Assembly: GCA_021782315.1 (NCBI GenBank) | Contig: JAJXVG010000007.1 | Location: 1-39,869 of the forward strand | Source: Pseudomonadota bacterium | GTDB taxonomy: Bacteria; Pseudomonadota; Gammaproteobacteria; Burkholderiales; Rhodocyclaceae | Direction: 5' to 3' | Length of the DNA: 39,869 nt | Part shown: positions 28,184 to 36,088 of the stretch, one piece after another | Numbering within the stretch: position 1 is the stretch's first letter | How the letters are laid out: every line of letters starts with the position of its first letter | Position numbers and translations under genes: made by a program | Notes under the pieces: generated by a model | Seen by the model: only the letters and a program-made list of their open reading frames with translations | Told to the model about the DNA's origin: nothing | Databases searched by the model: none

Positions 28184-28346
28184 GCCGAGATAATTGAGGC
28201 CTTGGCTATTCAAATTGGAAGGCGACATCGACCGGCAGTTCCTGGCCGATTCCGGCCATCCGACTTTCCTCTTACCGCCGGTCAGCCAAGCGAGGTTCGG
28301 CGGTGAGGAGCCAGGAATGTATCCGATGCCCCCCCGGCGATCCGCT
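27888..28346. other. Gap between the two chemoreceptor genes
   Basis: Apart from the weak ORF listed above, no gene is supported in these 459 bases. The right part (about 28225-28290) has a short GC-rich stretch with CCGGCAGTTCCTGGCC and TACCGCCGGTCAG. It is loosely like CTGGCAGTTCGGTGCC and TGCCGCCGGTCGG at about 26229-26264. The two could be decayed copies of one intergenic element, but the match is too weak to call a repeat. Confidence 0.35.
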
Positions 28347-29971
28347 TCAGGCGATGCGGAAATTGGCAATTTCCAAAATGAGTCTTTCTGCCAAGCCACG
28401 TAAATCGTGCGATGAGCAACTGACATTTTGTGCCGCCGCATTGTTCTCTTCAAGCATGTTGGCGATGCGCTCCACGTTCCTGGCGATCTCGGTCGACGCT
28501 TCCTTTTGGGCACTCACCGAGGAACTGATTTCGGCAACGCTCTCCATTGATTGCTCGACCGTTTCCCGAGATTCCGAGAGGGTTGCCATTACCTCTCCAG
28601 CCAACACGGTACTGGCTTCTATCGACTTCTCCCCGGCAACGATGGCCTCCTGAACCGCCTGGGATTGCTTCATGATCGAATGGGTCACGGTGTCGATTTC
28701 ACCCGCCGATTTCCCCGATTTCTCAGCCAGTTTCCTGACCTCATCGGCAACCACAGCGAACCCCCGTCCCGTCTCACCGGCTCGAGCCGCTTCAATGGCA
28801 GCATTAAGCGCCAGGAGATTGGTCTGGTCGGCGATTTCGCGGACATCCCGGGTCATTCCAGTAATCGCTTGAGTGCTTTGAACGAATTCGTTGACTGTTT
28901 GAGCGATGCCTTCCATTCTGTATTTGATACAAGTGATTTCATCCACCAGACGGATTACTTTCTGGGAACTCTCCGTGGTGCGGCTGACATTTTCTTCCGA
29001 TCTCCCATGCAGATGGGAAGCCGTCTCGGAAACCGAAGCGATGGACACTGTCAGTTCCTGAATGGCGGCGGAACTCCCTGTCACCGCGGTCAACTGGTGA
29101 TCAGACACTTCGGCCAAGGTTCGCGATGAACCGGACAAGCGTTCCGAGGCCGTGTTTACCTGCTGGCTGGCGTTGAGGACGTTGCTTATCAGCATCTGCA
29201 ACTGCCCCATCATGGTGTTGAAGGCATTTGCCATGCGTCCGATTTCGTCTTGATAGACAAGCTCGGCACGGATGGTCAGGTCACCGCTGGCGGCAATGTG
29301 CGTCATCGTCGCTTCAAGAGAACGCAAAGGCTTGGTCACCTGACGATAAAGCAGAAGGCTGAAGGCCGATAGGCTGATAGGCTGATGGTGGCGAGCAATG
29401 TAGCGCCGGTAATCGCTGCCACTGCATTTGACAGACTCTCATTTAATGCATCGATGGCGGCATCCTTCGAGCGCGCTTTCTCGACGCGCACCGTATCGAC
29501 GATCTGGGTCAGTTCGACGAGATACTGCCCGACGGTGCCATCCAGACTTGCCTCAGCCATCGCTTGCTGGCCGGCAAGCTTGAATTGGGTCATCTCATCG
29601 ATGGCCTTAAAATAATTACCGAGGCTCTCTTTTGCCTGCGCAATCAAGCCAAGTTGAGTATCGTTGCTCGCCTTTTCCTGTTGCAGATCGATACCCTTCT
29701 GCAGGGTCGCCTTGTGGGTTGCCAATCGATCGCTGGCACTCTTGGCCAGGCCGGCATCGGGGGCGGTAACGACACTCATTGCCGCTAATTGCACATCCTT
29801 GAGCTGCGCCACCAGATCGGCGGAGGCCAATGCGGACGGCATGATGTTTTCGGTAACGACCTTGACCGCCGTGGCGTTCCTGCGTGTCTGCAGAATGGAA
29901 TATGCGCCAATTGACGTCATGGCGACCAAGGTAATCAGCAATAGCAAAACAATCCTAACCCGAACACTCAT
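28347..29971 (-). pseudogene. Membrane methyl-accepting chemotaxis protein split by a frameshift
   Basis: Two reverse-strand ORFs make one receptor. The 5' part (from ATG 29971, AGGGAG site eight bases upstream) gives a membrane helix (VRIVLLLLITLVAMTSIGAY), a four-helix-bundle periplasmic sensor (about 30-190) and the start of the second membrane helix; it then stops at 29336. The 3' part (track start 29339, a GTG) supplies HAMP ([20 protein letters not shown]) and a full signalling domain ([20 protein letters not shown]). At the join the coding strand has AGCCTATC twice. Removing one copy gives [20 protein letters not shown], a perfect second helix into HAMP, and a 538-residue receptor of normal layout. 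As it stands the gene is off or broken. It could be phase-variable. Confidence 0.9.
29368..29386. repeat. 8-bp tandem duplication (2.4 copies) at the chemoreceptor frameshift
   Basis: The plus strand reads GATAGGCTGATAGGCTGAT, two units of GATAGGCT plus GAT. Eight is not a multiple of three, so the extra unit shifts the frame. One unit fewer restores the reading frame across the second transmembrane helix. Confidence 0.95.
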
Positions 29972-30380
29972 CAGTGAAACTCCCTTGATACCAGACACTA
30001 CGCGCCAGTAATCGCAAAAGCGATGTAACAAAAACGCAAAGCTAGCCAGGATTCTGAGCTAAAAATTTTGCGGTTTTATTACCCAATCAAGCCACCATTG
30101 ATGAATTTGTGTTTATTTGCATTTTACCGTCGTAAGCGCTCCGCCAAAATTCTGCCGGCTATTCTGAATCCACCCCATGGGGAGCGTCCGCTTTCGGGAG
30201 TCGCTATCTCGATGATCGATTGGCGGCGACGAATCCGGGGGGATGTCAGCCTACAACGAATGCTTGGCCCAGGTGACGACCTTACGTGCCGGGGAAGGCG
30301 CTCGGCACACCGAAGAAGCAAGTATGCAGACCAACGGATTTGCGGCGCAATCCCTTCCCCCTTCTTGACCCTGTTCGAAT
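29972..30380. other. Gap between the chemoreceptor and the CNB-domain gene
   Basis: No gene is supported in these 409 bases. The part next to the receptor start is AT-rich and should hold its promoter (minus strand). Track ORFs here (30068-30454 +, 30124-30321 -) have no family resemblance and overlap the next gene or lack ribosome-binding sites. Confidence 0.5.
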
Positions 30381-30752
30381 TTACGCCGCGGTCGTCACCA
30401 ACAACTTGTTCGTTGCTCGAAGTCGCTCTGCCATCAGGCGCATCACCTGAATAGCGAAATATGGCGTTTGTTGCACCAGGAACTGGAAACGCCTTTCATC
30501 GACAACAACAAACTCACAATCAGTCTTGGCCACCACGCTCGCTGAGTGCGGCCCCGGCGACACCAAGCCCATCTCGCCGACGATGCCGCCATGCACCAGT
30601 GTTTCGACGCGCTGCTTCTGAACAAAGACCTCTGCGGTACCGGTTTCAAGGACGTACATCTGATTGCCCTCATCGCCTTCGCGAAAGAGTGCCTGTCCCG
30701 CCGGAACCATGACTTTTGCCGTGCTGTGAGAGAAGATCTCAATGGGAATCAT
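30381..30752 (-). CDS. Stand-alone cyclic-nucleotide-binding (CNB/CRP-sensor) domain protein
   Basis: The 123-residue protein consists of one CNB beta-roll: VPAGQALFREGDEGNQMYVLETGTAEVF, then the region of the phosphate-binding cassette (GGIVGEMGLVSPGPHSASVVA), then a C-terminal helix (MRLMAERLRATNKLL). In the cassette the usual Arg before the final Ser/Ala is replaced by His (PHSAS for PRSAT), so binding of cAMP or c-di-GMP is uncertain. It has no helix-turn-helix and no enzymatic domain. The ATG start is supported by AGGAG about ten bases upstream. It lies 52 bp after parA on the same strand and may share its mRNA. Small CNB-only proteins are generally thought to regulate a partner protein. 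Confidence 0.88.
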   Translation of the reverse strand: MIPIEIFSHSTAKVMVPAGQALFREGDEGNQMYVLETGTAEVFVQKQRVETLVHGGIVGEMGLVSPGPHSASVVAKTDCEFVVVDERRFQFLVQQTPYFAIQVMRLMAERLRATNKLLVTTAA

Positions 30753-30804
30753 GACTATTTGTCTCCTGCTTATTTTTATGAAGCAATCCTGGCAAATCTT
30801 CTGC

Positions 30805-31431
30805 TCAGTGTCGGCTTACAAGCCAATTCAACAACGGGCGCCATTGAATGTCCATAGCCGTAGAGTTCGAGTCATTGTCGAAAAGCGTCAATCCGGTGTC
30901 GGCCGCTTGTAAATAACGCTGCGACTGCGCGATACAGGTAACAACCGGCAGGTCGAACCGCTCAAGGAATTCAAGCAACTGGACAAAGGCGTGCGTACGA
31001 ACATCGACACGCATCCCGACGACGCCAATATCTACCCGCTCCTTGCGAACAGCCTTGGTTGCAGCAAGTTCCTCAAAGAACTCACGGGTAGCCAGCATAT
31101 CGAATCGCGATGAAGAGACTGGAACAAGCACCTTGTCCACTGCATTCAATGCCTCTTTCAAGCGCTTCCCATGCAAACCGGCAGGCGTGTCCAGAATGGC
31201 GAAATTGCAGTTCTTGGGCGGCATCTGGAACGCCTCTTCGGAAATTTCCCAGTATCGTATGGGGGCCAGGTGACCGGGGCGAGCCGCCAGCCAATGCCGG
31301 CTGGATTGCTGCCGGTCCAGGTCGCCCAAGTAGACGATTTCATCGTGCCGGGCAAACCAGCTTGCTATATGAATCGCCAGGGTTGATTTGCCGCATCCAC
31401 CTTTGGGATTGGCCACCATGATTTTGCGCAT
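30805..31431 (-). CDS. Small ParA/MinD-type P-loop ATPase
   Basis: The 208-residue protein opens MRKIMVANPKGGCGKSTLAI, with the deviant Walker A KGGxGKS/T that defines ParA/MinD ATPases (Lys10 and Lys15). GDLDRQQSS is the switch-I-like motif and FAILDTPAG is Walker B. It has no N-terminal helix-turn-helix, and its length equals type Ib ParA/ParF proteins. Such ATPases form nucleoid-bound gradients that move or space a cargo (plasmid, chromosome origin, carboxysome, chemoreceptor cluster). It is divergent from a gene for a basic, RHH-like protein, with a palindrome between them, and is followed by a CNB-domain gene and chemoreceptor genes. No ParB/parS-type partner was seen. The cargo is unknown. 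Confidence 0.92.
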   Translation of the reverse strand: MRKIMVANPKGGCGKSTLAIHIASWFARHDEIVYLGDLDRQQSSRHWLAARPGHLAPIRYWEISEEAFQMPPKNCNFAILDTPAGLHGKRLKEALNAVDKVLVPVSSSRFDMLATREFFEELAATKAVRKERVDIGVVGMRVDVRTHAFVQLLEFLERFDLPVVTCIAQSQRYLQAADTGLTLFDNDSNSTAMDIQWRPLLNWLVSRH

Positions 31432-31456
31432 ATGAATTGCTTAACTTCCGCTTAGT

Positions 31457-31482
31457 GTATAAAGTGTTTATATAGTTTATAC
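31457..31482. promoter_or_regulatory. 26-bp palindromic operator candidate in the parA / RHH-gene divergent promoter
   Basis: Arms GTATAAA (31457-31463) and TTTATAC (31476-31482) are perfect inverted copies separated by 12 AT-rich bases. The site fills the centre of the 77-bp gap between the two divergent start codons, so it must overlap both promoters. A natural guess is autoregulation by the RHH-like protein, as in ParG/Omega systems. Confidence 0.6.
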
Positions 31483-31508
31483 CGTTGATGCCACTTTAGG
31501 AGCGCAAA

Positions 31509-32060
31509 ATGAGCAAGGAAACCGCAGTCCAGCCCGCCAAGGAAGAAGTCAAAGCATCGGCAGTCGTACCAAAGAATGTGCCGTTAGGCGCCTCTCCCAT
31601 GGATCAGGAAGGCAATCAACAAGTCGCCACTGCCGCTGCGGCAGGAAAGGTCGCCCCCAAGCCCAGGGCTGCGAAGAAAGTGCTTGCCGAAGAACCGGGG
31701 AAGAAGGCGGTTGTTGAAAAATCAACACCGACCCCGAAGCCCCCTGCCAAACAGGCAAAGAAGGCAGCCGTTGCAGCCAAGGAAAAAGTTGCCGCAGCGC
31801 CGAAATCGGACAAGACAGCCAAGGTGAAAAAGCAGGCGCCGAAGAAACCAAGACTGGTCCGCGACAGTTTCACCATTCCGGAAATCGACTACGCGCTCTT
31901 TGCAGCCCTCAAGCAACGCGCGCTGAATGCGGGTGTTGAGGTCAGGAAGGGTGAGGTGTTGCGTGCCGCCCTCGTCACCTTGGCCAGGCTTGATGATGCT
32001 GAACTCGTCAAAGCAATTGGCCTGATTGAACGCATCAAGACCGGGCGCCCGAAAAAGTAA
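31509..32060 (+). CDS. Lys/Ala/Pro-rich protein with C-terminal ribbon-helix-helix-like domain
   Basis: The 183-residue protein has two parts. Residues about 1-115 are low-complexity and strongly basic (AKKAAVAAKEKVAAAPKSDK), like a histone H1 tail, suited to non-specific DNA binding. Residues about 118-183 (RDSFTIPEIDYALFAALKQR, then VRKGEVLRAALVTLARL) show the strand-helix-helix order of RHH DNA-binding proteins, ending in a basic RPKK. A Shine-Dalgarno (AGGAG, seven bases away) supports the ATG. It is divergent from the small ParA gene, so it is probably the ParA partner and possibly its repressor. This is inference from layout; I know of no characterised homologue. Basic tails of this kind also occur on PHA-granule proteins such as PhaM. 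Confidence 0.8.
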   Translation: MSKETAVQPAKEEVKASAVVPKNVPLGASPMDQEGNQQVATAAAAGKVAPKPRAAKKVLAEEPGKKAVVEKSTPTPKPPAKQAKKAAVAAKEKVAAAPKSDKTAKVKKQAPKKPRLVRDSFTIPEIDYALFAALKQRALNAGVEVRKGEVLRAALVTLARLDDAELVKAIGLIERIKTGRPKK

Positions 32061-32144
32061 GCCGAATGCCGGGTTGACTTCCCAGTAAGGAGCCGCCCAT
32101 GAAAAATCAAGCCCACCGGTTTCCTGCCCACCGGAAAACATCGA

Positions 32145-32167
32145 CCAGCCCGGGCGGCCCGGGCTGG
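32145..32167 (-). terminator. GC-rich hairpin after kup (possible terminator)
   Basis: A perfect 10-bp stem, CCAGCCCGGG / CCCGGGCTGG, with a 3-nt loop lies two bases past the kup stop. On the minus strand it is followed by TCGATGTTTT, a poor T-tract, so termination may be weak. It also lies downstream of the convergent RHH-protein gene. Confidence 0.5.
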
Positions 32168-32168
32168 A

Positions 32169-34052
32169 TCAAAGCACGACCTGCGAACCGAGTTCGACGA
32201 CGCGATTCGAGGGAATGCGGAAGAAGGCCGTCGCGCTGCCGGCGTTGCGGAACATCGCGACAAAGATCAGGGCACGCCAGTAGGCCATGCTCGAACCCAG
32301 TTTCGGAATCAGCGTTTCGCGGCCGAGGAAGAAGGAGGTGTCCATCATGTCAATGGCCAGTCCGGCCTCGACGCACAAGGCAAGGGCCGCCGGGATGTCG
32401 GGTTCGTCCTTGAAGCCGTACTGGACGACAACCTGGGCGAAATTGCCCTGCAGGCGATGGACCTCGACCCGGTCGACATCGGGCACGTAAGGCACGTCGA
32501 AAACACTGACGCTGAGCACGATCACCTGCTCGTGCAGGACCTTGTAGTGCTTCAGGCTATGCAGCATGGCATGGGGCACCGACTCGGGGTCCGGGGTCAT
32601 GAATACCGCCGTACCCGAAACCCGTTCGACGCAACCTTCGGAAATACTGGCGATGAAGGGTTTCAATTGCATGGCATCGGCTGCCAGGCGCTCGCCCAGC
32701 AATTCGCGACCACGTTTCCAGGTGGTCAGCAAGATGAAGACGACCATGCCAAAAACCAGCGGGAACCAGCCGCCGTCGGCGATCTTGATCGTATTGGCCA
32801 GGAAGAAGCCGAGATCGATGCAGATGAAGGGCAAGGCGCCGAGGATGGCCCGCAGCGGGCTCCAGCTCCACAGGCGGACGGCCACCGCGATGGCCAGAAT
32901 GTTGGTGATCAGCATCGTGCCGGTGACGGCGATGCCGTAGGCCGCCGCGAGATTGGACGATGTGCCGAAACTGACGACGAGGAGGATGATCGAGATCATC
33001 AGCAGCCAGTTGATGGCGGGCAGGTAGATCTGACCCATTTCCCTGTCCGATGTATGCTGGATCTCCAGGCGGGGCGTGAAACCGAGCTGCATCGCCTGCT
33101 GGGTGATGGAGAAGGCGCCCGAAATGACCGCCTGCGAGGCGATGATGGTCGCCACGGTAGCCAGGATGACCAGCGGATAGCGCCCCCATTCCGGCGCCAT
33201 CAGGTAGAACGGGTTTTCCAGGGTATTCGGGTCAGTCAGCAGCAGGGCGCCCTGGCCGAAATAGTTGATGATCAGGGCCGGCAATACATAGACGACCCAG
33301 GCATATTGAATCGGCTTGGCACCGAAATGCCCCATGTCCGCGTACAGGGCCTCGGCCCCGGTAATGCAGAGAACGACCGCACCCAGGGAGAAGAAGCCGA
33401 GGAGCGAGTTGCCGGTCAGGAAGTGCAGGGCGTAGATGGGATTGATCGCGGCCAGTACGGCAGGATGCTGGATGATGGTGAACACCCCCATGGCCGCCAG
33501 GACGGCGAACCAGAGCACCATGACCGGCCCGAACAGGGCGCCGACTGTAGCCGTTCCCCGACGCTGGAACATGAACAGCCCGACCACGATGATCAGGGTG
33601 ATGGGCAGGATGTAGGGCTTGAAGGCCGGCGTGATGATCTCCAACCCCTCGACCGCCGAAAGCACCGAGATGGCCGGTGTAATCACCCCGTCACCGTAGA
33701 ACAGCGCGGCGCCGCAGAGTCCCAGGGCGACCAGCAATTTCTGTTGCCAACTGCCTTCGATGCCTTTTTGCAGGGCCAGGGTCATCAGCGCGATGATGCC
33801 GCCTTCGCCCTTGTTGTTGGCACGCATGATGAAGGCCACGTATTTCAGCGTGACGACGATGATCAGCGACCAGAAGAACAGGGAGAGAATGCCGAGTACG
33901 TTGTCCGGGGTGATCGGCACCGGGTGGTGCGCACCGCCGAAAACTTCCTTGATCGAGTAAAGGGGGCTGGTCCCGATATCGCAATAGACGATGCCCAACG
34001 CTGCCAGCGTCAGGGTCAGCATGCGCTTCTTGTCTTGCTTTTCTTGCTGCAT
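32169..34052 (-). CDS. kup: Kup-family potassium uptake transporter
   Basis: The 627-residue transporter has about twelve membrane helices (up to about residue 450) and a soluble C-terminal domain. The family signature DIGTSPLYSIKEVFGG is at the N-terminus, and NNKGEGGIIALMTLALQ and FYGDGVITPAISVLSAVEGL are highly conserved Kup blocks. Kup/Trk-KUP proteins import K+ by proton symport, mainly at low pH or under osmotic stress. The residue before DIGTSPLY is Cys (YCDIG) where many members have Gly. The ATG start has GAGG seven bases upstream. It is convergent with the RHH-protein gene. The length is typical. Confidence 0.96.
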   Translation of the reverse strand: MQQEKQDKKRMLTLTLAALGIVYCDIGTSPLYSIKEVFGGAHHPVPITPDNVLGILSLFFWSLIIVVTLKYVAFIMRANNKGEGGIIALMTLALQKGIEGSWQQKLLVALGLCGAALFYGDGVITPAISVLSAVEGLEIITPAFKPYILPITLIIVVGLFMFQRRGTATVGALFGPVMVLWFAVLAAMGVFTIIQHPAVLAAINPIYALHFLTGNSLLGFFSLGAVVLCITGAEALYADMGHFGAKPIQYAWVVYVLPALIINYFGQGALLLTDPNTLENPFYLMAPEWGRYPLVILATVATIIASQAVISGAFSITQQAMQLGFTPRLEIQHTSDREMGQIYLPAINWLLMISIILLVVSFGTSSNLAAAYGIAVTGTMLITNILAIAVAVRLWSWSPLRAILGALPFICIDLGFFLANTIKIADGGWFPLVFGMVVFILLTTWKRGRELLGERLAADAMQLKPFIASISEGCVERVSGTAVFMTPDPESVPHAMLHSLKHYKVLHEQVIVLSVSVFDVPYVPDVDRVEVHRLQGNFAQVVVQYGFKDEPDIPAALALCVEAGLAIDMMDTSFFLGRETLIPKLGSSMAYWRALIFVAMFRNAGSATAFFRIPSNRVVELGSQVVL

Positions 34053-34392
34053 TTGAATACCTCAGGGCTGGAAACGGTGATCCACACCGGTTTCCGTCAA
34101 AAACTGTTTGGACTTTGCCGGCGCGTCTTCAAGTTTCTGACGCACACGGCACAGACAGACGCAAATTAGCGACCACTCTCAATAGACGAAGACCCCCAGA
34201 TCATCTGCAGCCACTTCGACGATTCGAGAATTTCAATAATTCACGACCGTCTTCCAAAATTCAGAACCAGGCGAGACCTTCCCCGGTCGCCCTCCCCCAA
34301 GACCGAACGGCTAATCACAGCTATCCAGCCCGACAATTTTATCGTTTTCTTCCGAATCGAGCAGAGAGAATCGACGTTCCTGCCCCTTTCGC
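34053..34392. promoter_or_regulatory. kup upstream region with a leader hairpin
   Basis: These 340 bases contain no supported gene and should hold the kup promoter (minus strand). At 34070-34095 the arms GGAAACGGTG and CACCGGTTTCC pair with one bulged base. The hairpin would sit about 18 nt ahead of the kup start codon, close enough to affect ribosome access. No known riboswitch class was recognised. Confidence 0.4.
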
Positions 34393-35607
34393 CTATGCGA
34401 ACTGCCCGGCCACCCAGCCTGACGACCAGGCCCACTGGAAATTATAGCCGCCCAGCCAACCGGTCACATCGACCGCCTCGCCGATGAAATACAAGCCCGG
34501 CGCAGCCTTGACTTCCATGGTTTTCGACGACAGGGCGTCGGTCGATACGCCGCCCAGGGTCACTTCGGCCTTGGCGAAACCGAGCGTGCCGGCCGGCATC
34601 AAGGGCCAGCCGTTGAGTTTGCAGGCGATGGCCTCCAGATCGCGCCGGCCGATTTCGCCGAGCGGACGGGAGGCCAGCTTTTCACCGCCCTGCAGCATGC
34701 ACCATTCATACGCGAAGCGGCGCGGCAAATGCTCGGCCAGCAGATTGGCCAGATGCACCCGCCCCTGGCGATGCTCGGCCAGCCAGGCGCCGGCATCGAG
34801 ACCGGGCAGCAAATCGATGTCGATCGGCCGCTTCCTGCCCGGCCGATATTCCTGCATCTGCCAGTAGCTGGAAACCTGCAGGATGACCGGACCGGACAGG
34901 CCGCGATGGGTGAATAGCAGATTTTCGCGAAATGCCGTGTCCTCGAAGCGGGCGGCGGCATCGAGACTGGCACCGGCCAACACCTTCATCGGTTCGAGCA
35001 ATTCCGGTGCCAGGGCCAGCGGTACCAGGGCGGGTTTGGGCGGCACGACCGGAATATCGAATTGTTCGGCCAGGCGGTAGGCAAACGGCGTCGCGCCTAT
35101 CTTCGGAATGGCCAGCCCGCCGCTGGCGACGACCAGGGACTGACAGGAAAAGGCAGCATTGTTGGTAGCGACGGAATAGCGCTTCACCGTTTCGCCGGCA
35201 TGGCGTTCAATGTGCTTAACGGCGCATGGAAAGGCCCATTTCACCCCGGCATCGTCGCAGGCGTCGCGCAGCATGTCGACAATGTCCCCTGCCGACTCGT
35301 CGCAGAACAGTTGTCCGTGCTCGCGTTCGTGATAGGGAATCCTTCGCCTTTCCAACATGGCAAGGAAATCGGATGGCGCAAAACGGGCCAGGGCCGAGCG
35401 ACAGAAATGCGGATTCTGCGACAGATAATTGTCGGCGCCGACCGTGCGGTTGGTGAAATTGCAGCGGCCGCCACCCGAAATGCGAATGCGTTCGCCTATT
35501 TTCTCCGCGTGATCGAGCAGCAGCACGCGCCGCCCTCGCGCTCCGGCCCTGGCGGCGCACATCATGCCTGCAGCGCCGGCGCCGATGACAATGATGTCGA
35601 AATGCAT
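34393..35607 (-). CDS. BaiN/HI0933-family FAD-dependent oxidoreductase
   Basis: The 404-residue flavoprotein starts MHFDIIVIGAGAAGMMCAAR (FAD-binding GxGxxG). EKIGERIRISGGGRCNFTNR follows, the hallmark of the YhiN/BaiN family. The C-terminus has TLGGVSTDALSSKTMEVKAAPGLYFIGEAVDVTGWLGGYNFQWAWSSG, the family's second FAD-contact region. The track ORF starts at a TTG five codons earlier; the ATG at 35607 follows GGATCGGA and gives the usual N-terminus. BaiN was characterised in gut bile-acid reduction, but most members have no known substrate. It has no close neighbours on its strand. Confidence 0.93.
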   Translation of the reverse strand: MHFDIIVIGAGAAGMMCAARAGARGRRVLLLDHAEKIGERIRISGGGRCNFTNRTVGADNYLSQNPHFCRSALARFAPSDFLAMLERRRIPYHEREHGQLFCDESAGDIVDMLRDACDDAGVKWAFPCAVKHIERHAGETVKRYSVATNNAAFSCQSLVVASGGLAIPKIGATPFAYRLAEQFDIPVVPPKPALVPLALAPELLEPMKVLAGASLDAAARFEDTAFRENLLFTHRGLSGPVILQVSSYWQMQEYRPGRKRPIDIDLLPGLDAGAWLAEHRQGRVHLANLLAEHLPRRFAYEWCMLQGGEKLASRPLGEIGRRDLEAIACKLNGWPLMPAGTLGFAKAEVTLGGVSTDALSSKTMEVKAAPGLYFIGEAVDVTGWLGGYNFQWAWSSGWVAGQFA

Positions 35608-36088
35608 GAGTATCCGATCCAAGGGGAAAGCGGGCGTCGAAACGGCGCGGATTCTATCATCCGCGAATTAGGGGCGGCCGCCCCGCAGCGCGGCACCAGC
35701 CGCTTGCCACCCGCTCAATACGATGCCGCAGCGCACAAAACCAGGCATATTGTACAAAACGTCAGTCGGAAAGCGTCCATTCGCCGACAGCTGTCGTAGC
35801 GAAAATACAACAGAGGCGGAGCGAGCCCAGATATCCGCCATGCTACCGAAAAAGATCCTCCGGTATGGATGAAGACCTAGATCAGGCAAGGAAAGCCACT
35901 AAGAACAAGCTTTGCCCTGCAAGGGAGCAAAGGCCATTGCCAATCGGCCAATACAAAAAAATTTCTAAAAAAACTGGAAATACAAAAATAAAGTCATAAA
36001 ATTGTCATGTTGCGTTGCAACAATCAGGACAATTCATTGTTACAATTCACTTGTCGTAATTATTAATTTCCAACTCAAGGAGCTTCCG
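35608..36088. other. Gap upstream of the phasin gene
   Basis: No gene is supported in these 481 bases. The left half is GC-rich without coding character. The right part (about 35950-36070) is strongly AT-rich and should contain the phasin promoter and the short palindrome listed separately. Confidence 0.5.
36009..36021. promoter_or_regulatory. Possible PhaR-type operator upstream of the phasin gene
   Basis: GTTGCGTTGCAAC contains the palindrome GTTGCAAC plus a preceding TTGC half-site, about 68 bp before the phasin start. PhaR repressors of PHA genes bind TGC/GCA-rich sites upstream of phasin genes, so the position and content fit. The match is short and could be chance. Confidence 0.35.

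Noticed and set aside
26222-28290. Possible dispersed repeat (GGCAGTTC ... CCGCCGGTC) in the gaps at 26.2 and 28.2 kb
   Set aside because: Only short, interrupted matches are shared; too weak to distinguish from chance in GC-rich DNA.
28347-29339. Annotating the 3' half of the split receptor as a separate gene starting at GTG 29339
   Set aside because: It would start at HAMP without a membrane anchor or ribosome-binding site. The 8-bp duplication explains the break better.
30068-30454. 128-residue forward ORF between the receptor and CNB genes
   Set aside because: It overlaps the CNB gene on the other strand, has no ribosome-binding site and no family resemblance.
32457-34169. 570-residue forward ORF over kup
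   Set aside because: Antisense to kup; the translation is rich in Asp/Gln/Arg/Gly without domain structure.
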